DNA from: an uncultured Bacteroidales bacterium | Lineage (GTDB): Bacteria; Bacteroidota; Bacteroidia; Bacteroidales; F082 | Direction: 5' to 3' | Length of the DNA stretch: 64,000 bases | Assembly: GCA_900317155.1 (NCBI GenBank) | Contig: ONFO01000010.1 | Span: 27,362 to 91,361, forward strand | Shown here: piece after piece, positions 42,240 through 51,074 of the stretch | How positions within the stretch are numbered: position 1 is the stretch's first letter | Layout: each line of letters opens with the position of its first letter | The notes under the pieces: model-generated | What the model saw: only the letters and a program-made list of their open reading frames with translations | What the model was told of the DNA's origin: nothing | Databases searched by the model: none | Program-made: the position numbers and the translations under genes

Positions 42240-43340
42240 ATGAAGAAACACATCTTATCAGTGGCAGTTTTGGCACTTGTTGTCACGCTTACCACATTCA
42301 CCAGTTGCAGAAAACCCAAAGCTGAAGACAACACTCCAGCCAAGGAAGGTCTTTATCTCGGCATCGTGGGGTTCAACAGCGAACTCTACACCATGCCTCT
42401 CGGCCTGCTTAACCAGGACACCAAAACCAACTTTGAGAAATTTGTCGATGAGCTGGCCATGCAGAACGGCACCATCCTCTACCATGCCGTCAACACGGGC
42501 CTCAACAGTTTGGCTGATGCCAAGATTCCGGAAAACCTCATCAACGTCTCCGTGGTGACATTCACCGATGGCCTCGACCAAGGTTCTTACATCCTTTCAG
42601 ACTACAATTCAGGTAGCGAATACTTGGCCGCTGTCAATTCAAGGATCAACAACGAACTTATTGGTGGCACTAACATCTCTGCCTATTCCATCGGCGTGCG
42701 CGGCTCCGATGTGGCAGACGTGGAAAGCTTCCGCAACAACCTGAAGAAGCTATCGAGCGACCCAGTGCACAATGTCTTTGAAGTCAACAACATGAGCGAA
42801 GCCTCTGAGAAGTTTGCCCAAATCGCCCAGCAGCTTTACAACCAAAGCACCTTCTACAATGTCACGCTCAAGCTGCCGGCACAAGAGCCCAACACCAAGA
42901 TCCGCTTCACGTTCGACAACGTGAGTGAAGCCACCGCCTCGCAATGCTACATTGAAGGTACCTACATCCGCACCAACGGCAAAGGCCAGCTTACTGACAT
43001 CCGCTATGTGGGTTTGGAATGCAAGTCAGGCGTCGCCGTCACGGCTTCATCGGAAGGCATCTTCGACGTGTTCGCCTTCCGTGACCTCACCGACTTGAAC
43101 GGCGCTCAAATCAGCACCGACTATGTGAAACAATGGAACTGGCTTGAATCAGGAGGACAATGGCAGTACAACAGCGAGTTTACACCTTCGGGCAACACCG
43201 AGGTCGTCAACGAATACAAGAGCGCGATGATCATGCTCGTGCTCGACTGCTCCAGCTCCTTGGGCAGCGACTTCGTCAACATGAAGACTGCCGCCAACGG
43301 TTTCATCGAAACACTGAGTGGAAATTACAACGGTAGGTGA
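42240..43340 (+). CDS. vWA-domain lipoprotein with permuted MIDAS motif order
   Basis: 366 residues. Lipobox T-S-C23. Residues 38-200 contain the later elements of a vWA fold: strand Y-L-G-I-V-G-F-N (39-46), N-G-T78-I-L-Y (MIDAS Thr position) and V-V-T-F-T-D110-G (MIDAS Asp), then I-S-A-Y-S-I-G-V. A beta-rich insert follows (~205-325). The first vWA strand with the MIDAS signature D-x-S-x-S appears only at the C-terminus: M-L-V-L-D336-C-S338-S-S340 followed by helix K-T-A-A-N-G-F-I-E-T-L. This is consistent with a circularly permuted vWA domain. Predicted outer membrane or periplasmic metal-dependent adhesion or assembly protein; partner unknown. Confidence 0.8.
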   Translation: MKKHILSVAVLALVVTLTTFTSCRKPKAEDNTPAKEGLYLGIVGFNSELYTMPLGLLNQDTKTNFEKFVDELAMQNGTILYHAVNTGLNSLADAKIPENLINVSVVTFTDGLDQGSYILSDYNSGSEYLAAVNSRINNELIGGTNISAYSIGVRGSDVADVESFRNNLKKLSSDPVHNVFEVNNMSEASEKFAQIAQQLYNQSTFYNVTLKLPAQEPNTKIRFTFDNVSEATASQCYIEGTYIRTNGKGQLTDIRYVGLECKSGVAVTASSEGIFDVFAFRDLTDLNGAQISTDYVKQWNWLESGGQWQYNSEFTPSGNTEVVNEYKSAMIMLVLDCSSSLGSDFVNMKTAANGFIETLSGNYNGR

Positions 43341-43345
43341 TTTTT

Positions 43346-43410
43346 TGACTATGACCATTGACAATGACTATGACCGCTTCAACCAAGGCTGAAAGTGGTC
43401 ATAGTCATTT
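43346..43410. terminator. Bidirectional hairpin between convergent vWA and LRR genes (TATGACC family)
   Basis: ATGACTATGACCGCTT (43365-43380) pairs with AAAGTGGTCATAGTCAT followed by TTTTA. Loop CAACCAAGGCTG. The vWA stop is at 43340 and the LRR stop at 43411, so the hairpin sits exactly between the two genes. It uses the TATGACC words of the intergenic repeat family. Confidence 0.8.
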
Positions 43411-45744
43411 TTATGGCACCACTCTGGTGAAAACGACCGTCTCATTTGGACCATTTACCTTCACCATCACGCCTGTGCAAGGCGGAATGGGTGTGGATGC
43501 TGGCACTGCAACGGGGTTGATGCTTGTGCCATCTTCATTCATTTCATAATAGTCTCTATTGATGTAGGCACTAACGGGGAAGGGATTGCCCACAAGATTC
43601 CAGCCAGCATTGGGTTGGCCTTCATCGTAGACCAGTTCCACAACTTTCGTTTCGTTTTCATTGAATTCGCCTTTGAAAACGATGTTGACTTCTTCCTCGC
43701 TGGCATACAGATAGCCTTGACCGTTAACAAGCTCGAAGTTGTCGGCTTTGTGGTTCTGCCATTGTTCTTCTGTTTCTGTTGGGTTGAATTGATAGAGGTC
43801 GTATTCTGTTGCCGACAACAAGTTATCCACCGTTTCGGGAGAAGTATTGTCTACCAAAGGCGAAGCGATGAATTGCCAAAGGCCATCACTTTCAACATAA
43901 CCCGATATGGTTCTATAGGCAATTTCTTGATAATTTGTAAAACTACTCCAACCAAATGCAGCCAAATAGGCATCAATTGAACCATAGGGAACATAAACTT
44001 GAATGGATTGTGAAATATTCAAAAACACTTCATCCCCATTGACAGGAGGGTATTGCGATAAGGATGTAACACTATTTAATGCCCAACAACTTCCAAAAGC
44101 ATACTCTCCAATTTCTATTACAGCAGAGCCAAGTATAACAAACCTTAACAATCCACATAATTCAAACGCATCTACTCCAATTAAAGATACAGAATTAGGG
44201 ATAACTATTGATTGTAAACCACTTTGCCAAAAAGCAAAGTCTCCTATTGAAATTAAAGATTTAGGAAGGGTAATAGAGTGCAAACTACTGCATAATGAAA
44301 AAGTATTGTCCTCAATGGTTGTAAGAGAATTGCTTAGGTCAACTGATGACAAGTTTTCACAATTAGCGAAAGCATTGTTTCCAATAGTAGTTACAGAATT
44401 CGGAATAGAAATACTTATCAAGTCGTTATCCATCATAAATGCACCATTTGCAATATGTTTTATTCCGTCTCGGATTTGAATTGAGTTTATTCCTTCGCCT
44501 TTATAGCCCAAACACCAATCATCTATATATAAAACGCCATTGATTTGATTGTTATACCAACCTGTTTGAACAAATGATTCGATTCCAATAGAATTCACTG
44601 AATTAGGAATGCTGATTTCATTGATTCCTAAACAATTATAAAAAGCAAAATCTCCAATTTTATTCATCAAATTAGATATATTCAGAGATGTAAACCCGGA
44701 ACAATACGAGAATGTTTCGCTACCAATTGAAGTAATTGAGTTGCCTATGCTTAATAACCCTGTAAAACCACTACAATGCAAAAAAGCAGAGTTACCAATA
44801 GAAATCACCGAATTTGGGATTATCAAATCACCAGAGAAACCACTACAATATGAAAAAGCAGAATAACCAATTGAAATAACTGAATTCGGAATAACAAGAT
44901 TACCTGATAAACCACTACATACCGAAAAAGCAGATTCTCCTATTGTGACTACTGAATTAGGGATCACTAATTCACTTGTGATATTCAGACATCTCTTGAA
45001 GGCATAATCTGGAATTGATTGCACATTAGACCCTATTGTTAATTCAATAATTGATGGAGTCAGTCCAAAAACAGACATATACATTGAATTGTATTTTGTA
45101 TACATAGTGTTGCAATTCAATGCATTAAAATGAACAATTGTTAAATCCGAACAATTCCAAAAAGCATATTGCCCAATTGAAGACACGCCTTCCCCTATGG
45201 TGAGTTCTGTAATGCTGGAGCAATTGTAAAAAGCATATTGTCCAATCGTTTCTACAGAATTTGGAATATCGACAGAACCCACAAATCCATTACATCCATA
45301 AAACGCTGTACTACCAATTGAGGTCGCGTTATTGGAAATTACAAGTTGCCCATCAAAACCTGAACATCCTTCAAAAGCCCTTGCTTCAATTTCATTAACA
45401 GAATTGGGAATACATAAATTCCCAATCAATCCATTGCAATCTCTAAAAGCAGAGGTTTTTATTGATGTCAATGAATACGTAATTTCATCGTTTACAACAA
45501 AACTAGGTAATACTATTACACCTTCTGGCTTATTAAAACCCTCCCAAGGATGAAATTGATCTAATCCTGGATAGGTTAACTCGACACAATGATTTGTTGC
45601 ATCAATAATGTTATAATACAAAGTCTGCCCCGTTTCGCAAACAGCCGAAAAATCATAAGCGTACAATTTTCCCGCCACTCCAATCAGCAGCACAATCATC
45701 AAGGCTTTAGCCATCATTCTAAATCGTAAAGATCTCTTTTTCAT
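43411..45744 (-). CDS. BspA-type leucine-rich-repeat surface protein
   Basis: 777 residues from the ATG at 45744 (an ATG two codons earlier is equally possible); a signal segment follows (A-L-M-I-V-L-L-I-G-V-A-G-K-L-Y-A). From about residue 70 to 575 there are roughly 17-20 LRR_5 units of ~23 residues, with the pattern S-I-G-x-x-A-F-x-x-C-x-x-L-x-x-x-x-I-P-N-S-V. BspA-type LRRs bind host proteins or other bacteria. The C-terminal ~150 residues are a beta-rich module (A-G-W-N-L-V-G-N-P-F near residue 725, also found in T9SS proteins) that ends without the last strand and K/R tail of a sorting domain. Convergent with the vWA gene. Confidence 0.85.
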   Translation of the reverse strand: MKKRSLRFRMMAKALMIVLLIGVAGKLYAYDFSAVCETGQTLYYNIIDATNHCVELTYPGLDQFHPWEGFNKPEGVIVLPSFVVNDEITYSLTSIKTSAFRDCNGLIGNLCIPNSVNEIEARAFEGCSGFDGQLVISNNATSIGSTAFYGCNGFVGSVDIPNSVETIGQYAFYNCSSITELTIGEGVSSIGQYAFWNCSDLTIVHFNALNCNTMYTKYNSMYMSVFGLTPSIIELTIGSNVQSIPDYAFKRCLNITSELVIPNSVVTIGESAFSVCSGLSGNLVIPNSVISIGYSAFSYCSGFSGDLIIPNSVISIGNSAFLHCSGFTGLLSIGNSITSIGSETFSYCSGFTSLNISNLMNKIGDFAFYNCLGINEISIPNSVNSIGIESFVQTGWYNNQINGVLYIDDWCLGYKGEGINSIQIRDGIKHIANGAFMMDNDLISISIPNSVTTIGNNAFANCENLSSVDLSNSLTTIEDNTFSLCSSLHSITLPKSLISIGDFAFWQSGLQSIVIPNSVSLIGVDAFELCGLLRFVILGSAVIEIGEYAFGSCWALNSVTSLSQYPPVNGDEVFLNISQSIQVYVPYGSIDAYLAAFGWSSFTNYQEIAYRTISGYVESDGLWQFIASPLVDNTSPETVDNLLSATEYDLYQFNPTETEEQWQNHKADNFELVNGQGYLYASEEEVNIVFKGEFNENETKVVELVYDEGQPNAGWNLVGNPFPVSAYINRDYYEMNEDGTSINPVAVPASTPIPPCTGVMVKVNGPNETVVFTRVVP

Positions 45745-45750
45745 ATTCAT

Positions 45751-46030
45751 CAGTTTTTGTTCGTTCGTGTTTTCATTTATCCGACAAAAAAGCGTGGAAT
45801 CAATCCCTTGCCTGACTCTCGGGTTACCACACCCACACCTCAAACAAGTTATTCCACGCCGTGCTACACGGCATTTGTAACTTGTTCTTGAGGTGTCCCC
45901 ATAGGGACAATGTGGTAAAATGAGAGCCAAGAACAACAACAATTGCTGTCTATAAATATTTCGTTGTCATTTGGATGCGCTTATTGCACTTTGCTCATAT
46001 ATTTGTTGTTTGGTAAAACTCTAGTTTTGA
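45751..46030 (-). promoter_or_regulatory. Long structured leader of the LRR gene with alternative hairpins
   Basis: On the minus strand, 5' to 3': a hairpin GTCCC-cata-GGGAC (45895-45908); a 17-bp stem ACACCTCAAgaACAAGTTA (45878-45896) with TAACTTGTTTGAGGTGT (45835-45851) that encloses GCCGTG-cta-CACGGC (45858-45872); then GCGTGGAAT (45851-45859) and its complement ATTCCACGC (45792-45800), directly followed by TTTTTTG. The GCGTGGAAT segment overlaps the base of the first hairpin, so the two folds cannot both form fully, resembling an attenuator. The rest of the leader is AT-rich. No ORF of note. Confidence 0.5.
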
Positions 46031-46035
46031 AAGCC

Positions 46036-46043
46036 CAAAAGTA
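46036..46043 (-). promoter_or_regulatory. Candidate -7 promoter box of the LRR gene
   Basis: CAAAAGTA on plus, i.e. TACTTTTG on minus, nearly 300 nt upstream of the start. Confidence 0.5.
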
Positions 46044-46118
46044 AGAATAAAAACGATTGATTGGCAAGAAATCTTTTGAAAATCTGTTGAAAACGGTTCC
46101 CCTATGGGCAGATTTTGT

Positions 46119-46126
46119 TATTTTTG
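46119..46126 (+). promoter_or_regulatory. -7 promoter box of the toxin-antitoxin operon
   Basis: TATTTTTG, 26 nt before the ATG at 46152. It excludes the upstream in-frame ATG at 46104. Confidence 0.7.
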
Positions 46127-46151
46127 CAGCGAAAAACACAAAATTAGGGTT

Positions 46152-46430
46152 ATGACTACATTTGCACTGAACAATTTATGGAGGTACTTGCAAGGACTGA
46201 TGCTTACACAAAGCGAACGGGAATGGCTCGTGGGGAAACTCTCTGAGCCTGTAAAATCTGAAGAAATAGAAGAAGTGGCTGTTGAGTCATTAAAGCGGCA
46301 CAAGGTTATACCTCTTTCACCAGACGTGGAATACCTTAGCAGTTTGCACTTAAGAGAGTTTACCCAAGAGGAATTGGATTCCGACCCCCGGTTGGCTGCC
46401 ATTATGAATGATGGGAGGACAAAAGAATGA
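46152..46430 (+). CDS. Antitoxin of a VapBC-like pair
   Basis: 92 residues, mostly acidic and helical: T-T-F-A-L-N-N-L-W-R-Y-L-Q-G at the N-terminus (helical, probable DNA- or toxin-contact part) and a C-terminal acidic segment E-E-L-D-S-D-P-R-L-A-A-I-M-N-D. No clear ribbon-helix-helix or AbrB motif is recognisable, so identification rests on position: its TGA overlaps the ATG of the PIN toxin (ATGA at 46427-46430), the classic antitoxin-first arrangement. The start is set by the promoter box at 46119. Confidence 0.7.
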   Translation: MTTFALNNLWRYLQGLMLTQSEREWLVGKLSEPVKSEEIEEVAVESLKRHKVIPLSPDVEYLSSLHLREFTQEELDSDPRLAAIMNDGRTKE

Positions 46431-46855
46431 AGAATGTTTTTCTTGACACGAATGTGTTGCTTGAGATATTGTGTAACAGAAGGTATTGCAAATCATGCGA
46501 GCAAATACTTATGCGCGGGAAAAATGGCCATATCAACCTTTTCGCCTCTTTCCTTACTTTCGCTAACATGGCATACGTGCTGCAACGAGAAAAAATAAAT
46601 CGGGAGGACATATACACAGCGGAGAGGATGATGGAAGCCATGATGACCGTCCTGCCCATGGATGGTGACCAGTTACGAGCCGCCTTGCGCAACCAGGTTA
46701 AGGACTTCGAAGACATGCTACAATACCAAAGTGCCCTTGCAGGACAATGTGATTGCATCGTGACAATCAACACTAACGATTTTGTCGAATTCAGCAGTCT
46801 TCCTGTCTATTCTCCTGAAGGGCTGCTTGACTTATTGGACGAGGAGTCAGTTTGA
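46427..46855 (+). CDS. PIN-domain ribonuclease toxin (VapC-like)
   Basis: 142 residues. The PIN active-site acids are visible: D7 in V-F-L-D-T-N-V-L-L-E, a middle Glu in the A-N-M-A-Y-V-L-Q-R-E region (~45-55), D88 and D91 in K-D-F-E-D-M-L-Q-Y (about 87-95), and I-V-T-I-N-T-N-D-F (about 109-117). VapC toxins cleave tRNA or rRNA when the antitoxin is lost. Coupled to the antitoxin by ATGA overlap; its 3' end overlaps the convergent GH16-GH20 gene by 9 nt. Confidence 0.88.
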   Translation: MKNVFLDTNVLLEILCNRRYCKSCEQILMRGKNGHINLFASFLTFANMAYVLQREKINREDIYTAERMMEAMMTVLPMDGDQLRAALRNQVKDFEDMLQYQSALAGQCDCIVTINTNDFVEFSSLPVYSPEGLLDLLDEESV

Positions 46856-49360
46856 GTCATAGATTGGAATAAACCCAAAACTCCATCGCAATCCCTGATA
46901 GGTTTTCGGCACTCGGACCTCCACTTGGTTCTCTCCCTTATTCAAATGAATCTGTGCGGGTTGCCGCATCCAATAGAGCTGTTCGTCAGTAAAAGGCTCT
47001 TCCTCCTCAGGCTTGCCCCAAGTGTTGAAATGGTACGCATACTTTCCAGGTTCTTCCCATAGCTTTGGCGGCAACACCTCTTTGCCGTTCACAAAACATT
47101 GGCAACCACCTTCCCATTGACCTTGCTCTCCAATACCATAACCATTACGGTTGGAACGGGCTGGTGTACAGAAGCCAATCCACACATCAATATCCATGTC
47201 TTTGTCGGCCACAATGACCGTTTGCGCTTTCGCCATGGCCTGTTCACCTATTATTATATGATGCGCCTGGCAAAAAGCATCCAAATCGACCGCGCCACCG
47301 TAGGCCAAAAACGGCTCATTATCATCAATCTGCACATTCCACTCCATCTGCGAATTGGCCACCCAACGCATTCTGTCTTGGTGGAAACGCTCACGGTGAA
47401 CGGTCATTTTTTCCTCGAAATTGGCCAAACGCGAGCCCACCGTGGTCAAAGGACCAGGAGGAAGATTCTCGTTTTCAACGGCTCCGGCCTTGCCGCCGTT
47501 CCAAAAACGCTCCGCAAAAGCCATCACGCCGTTAATCATGCCGTTGTGCAGCGAGATGTTCTCCTTGTTATCCACGCGCACGTCGTTCCAAAGGCAGAGT
47601 ATGCCTCCCAAAGCCTTGGTCGTGTCGGGCACGGTTTGCGCCGCGGCAGTGTGCAGGAAACAACGGCTTGTGAACAGCATCGGGTCGTAATAGTTTAAAT
47701 AGCCCACAAAGGAATCGAGGTACTTTCCCGCTTTGTTTGAAGCCGCCGCATTGGAGCCTTCCGCCTCGTTCCATATCTGCCTAATCACCTTGTCGGAGGC
47801 TGGCAGGCCCGGATCCCATGCGATGGGCTGGCGGTCATACTTTTCCATCATGTTTTCTATCCATTGCATGAAGCCTTTCGGGTCTTCAATATGAACCTCA
47901 TCAGAGCCGATATGAAAGTAGGGACAGTCACTTTTCGGAATTTCGGTGAAAAACTCTTCAAGACATTTTTCCAACACCTTTCTGCCCTGCTCGGAGTCCA
48001 TTGTAAAACCGAAAGCATTCTTAAAATAAGTGGAATGCCCTGGCATGTCGATTTCAGGCACGACAGTGATTCCCCGCTCCTTAGCATAGGCAATCACCTC
48101 TCTGATTTCATCGTATGTATAGTACTTACCCTCGTCGCGGCCAGGTCTTTGATATTGAGCATCATTGAGTTGCGGATACACCTTGCACTCAATGCGCCAT
48201 GCAGGATAATCGGTCAGGTGCCAATGGAAATAGTTCAACTTGTAGAAACTCATCAAATCGAGTGTTTCCTTCAACTTACTGACGGGCTGGTAGTTGCGCC
48301 CCGTGTCGTGCATAAAGCCTCGGAAAGGATATGTGGCCCAGTCGTGAACTTCCAGATTGGAAATGCGACAATCCTCATCCACCAACTGCGCCAAAGTGCT
48401 TTGCGCCCAATAGGGATTGCCTGAAATGGTCGCCTTGCCACATTTCACCACCAAGCGGTATTCATCGGGATTGTCGAAATGGGTTTTGGCATCATAAACC
48501 ACTTTTCTCAGTCTTTTCCTTTTTGTGCCCAACTGTTTAAACTCTTTCGGTTCGGGAATCACATCTGTCTTTGTATCCACCTCATAATAGCGCACATAAT
48601 CCACGCACAGTTCCACGGGCAGTTTAGCTGTATCGATGTATGGCGAACGGTCGCGCCCAAGCTGAGCGTCAAGAATCAGGTAAAAGTCGTGCTGACTGAA
48701 AGGGAACTGTCCGTTTTCCCCATTTCGGAAACGTGGATAATTGAACGTCCGCTTCCCGTTGAGGAAAAACACAAGGCTGTCCTGAAAGCGCTCCATCCCA
48801 TACGTATTGTACTCGCCCTCGTTATACTTAGGATAGGCAACATGCGTAGGTAGATAGCGCTTGTTGAGATTGTAGGTGTAATTGCTGTGAACCGTATGAT
48901 TGATATAGGGATTGTCTCTGAAATGTTCCATGATGTCGATTTCACCACCATAAGGCCAGTTCAACGCTTTGTTGGTCTGAGGCATCATCCAAATGGCAGG
49001 CCAGAAACCTTGCGCCACATCAAATTTGGCCCGTATATCAATGCGACCGAAGCCGAAAGATTTCCTATACAAGCTCCACACGCCTCCAGTAAGAAACGGG
49101 GCCTCGTCATCAGGCAAAAAGTCATTCACCATGCCACGCAACACGAGATCGCCATCCTCGAAAGCATACAGCGTATCATGCGACGACATGTGGATAGCCC
49201 AATCAGCTTTGCTGCGCCATATTTTCGACCAGACCTTGTTATCCAAAACTCCAGAATCGAATTCATCGTGCCAAATCAAGGCGTAACGACGATGTTCCTG
49301 AGCATAGGAAGTCCGAACCAAACTAATGACAATCAGCAAAATAAAGTATAATTGTTTCAC
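46847..49360 (-). CDS. Secreted GH16-GH20 fusion glycosidase
   Basis: 837 residues. Signal peptide at 1-20. Residues ~25-262 are a GH16 domain with the catalytic signature E140-I-D142-I-M-E145 (after W-P-Y-G-G), plus G-F-W-P-A-I-W-M-M-P. Residues ~290-680 are GH20: Y-P-F-R-G-F-M-H-D-T-G-R, H-W-H-L-T-D, V-V-P-E-I-D-M-P-G-H and the catalytic pair D487-E488 in H-I-G-S-D-E-V-H. A C-terminal beta-domain (~690-837) follows. GH16 members hydrolyse beta-1,3/1,4 glucans or galactans, including mucin-type poly-LacNAc; GH20 releases terminal beta-HexNAc. A combined action on GlcNAc-containing galactans is plausible (inference). No T9SS domain, so secretion goes by the standard signal peptide. Convergent with the PIN toxin. 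Confidence 0.92.
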   Translation of the reverse strand: MKQLYFILLIVISLVRTSYAQEHRRYALIWHDEFDSGVLDNKVWSKIWRSKADWAIHMSSHDTLYAFEDGDLVLRGMVNDFLPDDEAPFLTGGVWSLYRKSFGFGRIDIRAKFDVAQGFWPAIWMMPQTNKALNWPYGGEIDIMEHFRDNPYINHTVHSNYTYNLNKRYLPTHVAYPKYNEGEYNTYGMERFQDSLVFFLNGKRTFNYPRFRNGENGQFPFSQHDFYLILDAQLGRDRSPYIDTAKLPVELCVDYVRYYEVDTKTDVIPEPKEFKQLGTKRKRLRKVVYDAKTHFDNPDEYRLVVKCGKATISGNPYWAQSTLAQLVDEDCRISNLEVHDWATYPFRGFMHDTGRNYQPVSKLKETLDLMSFYKLNYFHWHLTDYPAWRIECKVYPQLNDAQYQRPGRDEGKYYTYDEIREVIAYAKERGITVVPEIDMPGHSTYFKNAFGFTMDSEQGRKVLEKCLEEFFTEIPKSDCPYFHIGSDEVHIEDPKGFMQWIENMMEKYDRQPIAWDPGLPASDKVIRQIWNEAEGSNAAASNKAGKYLDSFVGYLNYYDPMLFTSRCFLHTAAAQTVPDTTKALGGILCLWNDVRVDNKENISLHNGMINGVMAFAERFWNGGKAGAVENENLPPGPLTTVGSRLANFEEKMTVHRERFHQDRMRWVANSQMEWNVQIDDNEPFLAYGGAVDLDAFCQAHHIIIGEQAMAKAQTVIVADKDMDIDVWIGFCTPARSNRNGYGIGEQGQWEGGCQCFVNGKEVLPPKLWEEPGKYAYHFNTWGKPEEEEPFTDEQLYWMRQPAQIHLNKGENQVEVRVPKTYQGLRWSFGFIPIYDSN

Positions 49361-49412
49361 GGTTTCCTCCTTTTTTTATGCTGTAAAAATACGTATTTTA
49401 TCATTTGATTTC

Positions 49413-49441
49413 ATTGATTTCGTTTTAGTTTATTATTTTTG
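49413..49441 (+). promoter_or_regulatory. Promoter of the esterase gene
   Basis: TTG at 49413-49415, 18-nt spacer, TATTTTTG at 49434-49441, then CAGC. The ATG at 49456 is only 14 nt further on. Confidence 0.7.
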
Positions 49442-49455
49442 CAGCTTATTCACAA

Positions 49456-51057
49456 ATGACTTCTATGCGCCGCTATATCTTTGCCCTCGTCCTTTCCCTA
49501 TCGTTTGTCCATCTTTTCGGTAACGATGGCATTCCAAACCCACGTCTGTTTTTAAAAAAAGTGTACTTTCCCGTCGTCGAAACGCCTGCCGTCTTCAAAA
49601 GCAAGGTTCATGGCAAAGAGTTGCTAGTGTTCATTGAATACAGCGATAGCCTGAACGTCAAAGGACATTATATGGCCTTGGAAGAAGACATGACGGACAC
49701 CCTTCCTTTCAGATTAGTAGCACATAAACGCAATGCCATTCTTTACTACAACGGTGAGAAAGAGACCTTCCGCCCTCGCGTCATCTCCATGGATAGTACT
49801 CACGCAAGAGGCTACGCAAGATTGAGTGTGCTTGGAACAGCGTCATTTCGGTTCGACATTCACGAAGTTCCAGTGTTTCATGACTATGGGAACAATCGCT
49901 ATCAAGACACATTATTTGCCGTGGAAGAAATCAACGACATCCCTTACGCCAAAGTCATGGGATTTTGGTCGGAGTTGGCTGACGAAACCGCTGTCACCGA
50001 CAAGATTTTCCGGATGAGTAATGCCATAAGCGAAGTTCCATTGGAGCTCCATCTTGATGTGTTCCGGCCTCAAAACGACACCTTACAAAAACGTCCTTTG
50101 GTCATGTTGGTTCACGGTGGCGCATTTTATTTCGGATCGAAAGACGACAAATCCATCACACAATGGTGCCGACATCTGGCTTCGATGGGCTATGTGACTG
50201 CCTCTATTGACTATAGAATAGGATTCCTTCCTACTATGGCCAGCATTGGGCGAGCAGGCTATCGCGCCGTTCAGGACGCCCATGCAGCAATGCGGTTTTT
50301 GGTGTCACACCAGGAAGATTATGGCATCGACACTTCCATGATGTTTGTAGGTGGTTGCAGCGCAGGAGCCATCACTACACTCAACCTCGCCTTTATGACC
50401 AATGAGACTCGTCCAGAATATACCCGTAGCAGTTTGCTGGCACCTGACCTTGGCGACATCAACACTTGTGGCAATGATATTAGAGCAAACTTCCATATCA
50501 AAGGTATCATCGACATGTGGGGAGCCATGCCAGACACAACCTTTATGCGTGGCCACGATATTCCCATTCTCGCCTTCCACGGCGACGCAGATGACATTGT
50601 CCCTTACGATTATGACTATCCTTTTGGCGTTGCCGGCGTACTGAAAACCATGTTAGTCGAAAAGATGTACGGTTCGTCATGCATCGTCGACCGTGCCATC
50701 AAAATGGGACAGAAGGCGCAATTGGTCACTTTTTCCGGTTACAAGCACTCGCCTCATGTGGAACCTGGTACCAAAGCCCTAAACGACAATTTCTTCGTCA
50801 TCCAAAACATGATGTCAGACTTTTTCTATGACATCGTTGTTCCCCAAAAACTGGAAATCGAAGAAGAAAACGACCATTATTTTGTGAGGCCCTATCCCTT
50901 GTCCACCAGCTGGCTAGTCGAAGGCGGCGTTATCCTTAAATCGGAAGACAACAATGTGTGGGTAGAATGGATTGGCAATGCCCCAAAACATAGCATCACA
51001 GCATCTGCAACCTTGCCAAAAGGCATTGGTATGACTACCACAGAAAATCTCTATTAA
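49456..51057 (+). CDS. Secreted alpha/beta-hydrolase (carboxylesterase family)
   Basis: 533 residues. Signal peptide at about 1-22; the ATG at 49465 is an alternative start. An N-terminal beta-domain (~25-190) precedes the hydrolase: oxyanion loop H220-G-G-A-F, nucleophile S302 in G-G-C-S-A-G, acid near D-A-D-D-I-V-P and His in Y-K-H-S-P-H. The fold matches lipase/carboxylesterase-type enzymes that deacylate sugars or small esters. After residue ~455 comes a beta-rich tail that resembles the central part of a sorting domain (R-P-Y-P-L-S-T-S-W) but lacks its end. Cotranscription with the folate gene 17 nt downstream is likely. Confidence 0.85.
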   Translation: MTSMRRYIFALVLSLSFVHLFGNDGIPNPRLFLKKVYFPVVETPAVFKSKVHGKELLVFIEYSDSLNVKGHYMALEEDMTDTLPFRLVAHKRNAILYYNGEKETFRPRVISMDSTHARGYARLSVLGTASFRFDIHEVPVFHDYGNNRYQDTLFAVEEINDIPYAKVMGFWSELADETAVTDKIFRMSNAISEVPLELHLDVFRPQNDTLQKRPLVMLVHGGAFYFGSKDDKSITQWCRHLASMGYVTASIDYRIGFLPTMASIGRAGYRAVQDAHAAMRFLVSHQEDYGIDTSMMFVGGCSAGAITTLNLAFMTNETRPEYTRSSLLAPDLGDINTCGNDIRANFHIKGIIDMWGAMPDTTFMRGHDIPILAFHGDADDIVPYDYDYPFGVAGVLKTMLVEKMYGSSCIVDRAIKMGQKAQLVTFSGYKHSPHVEPGTKALNDNFFVIQNMMSDFFYDIVVPQKLEIEEENDHYFVRPYPLSTSWLVEGGVILKSEDNNVWVEWIGNAPKHSITASATLPKGIGMTTTENLY

Positions 51058-51074
51058 AGTCAACACTTAACGTC

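Noticed and set aside
44040-45400. Regular ~69-nt periodicity resembling a repeat array
   Set aside because: It is the coding pattern of the ~23-residue LRR units, not a CRISPR array; unit sequences vary and are in frame.
46104-46151. Longer antitoxin start at 46104
   Set aside because: It lies upstream of the -7 box at 46119, so it would not be transcribed.
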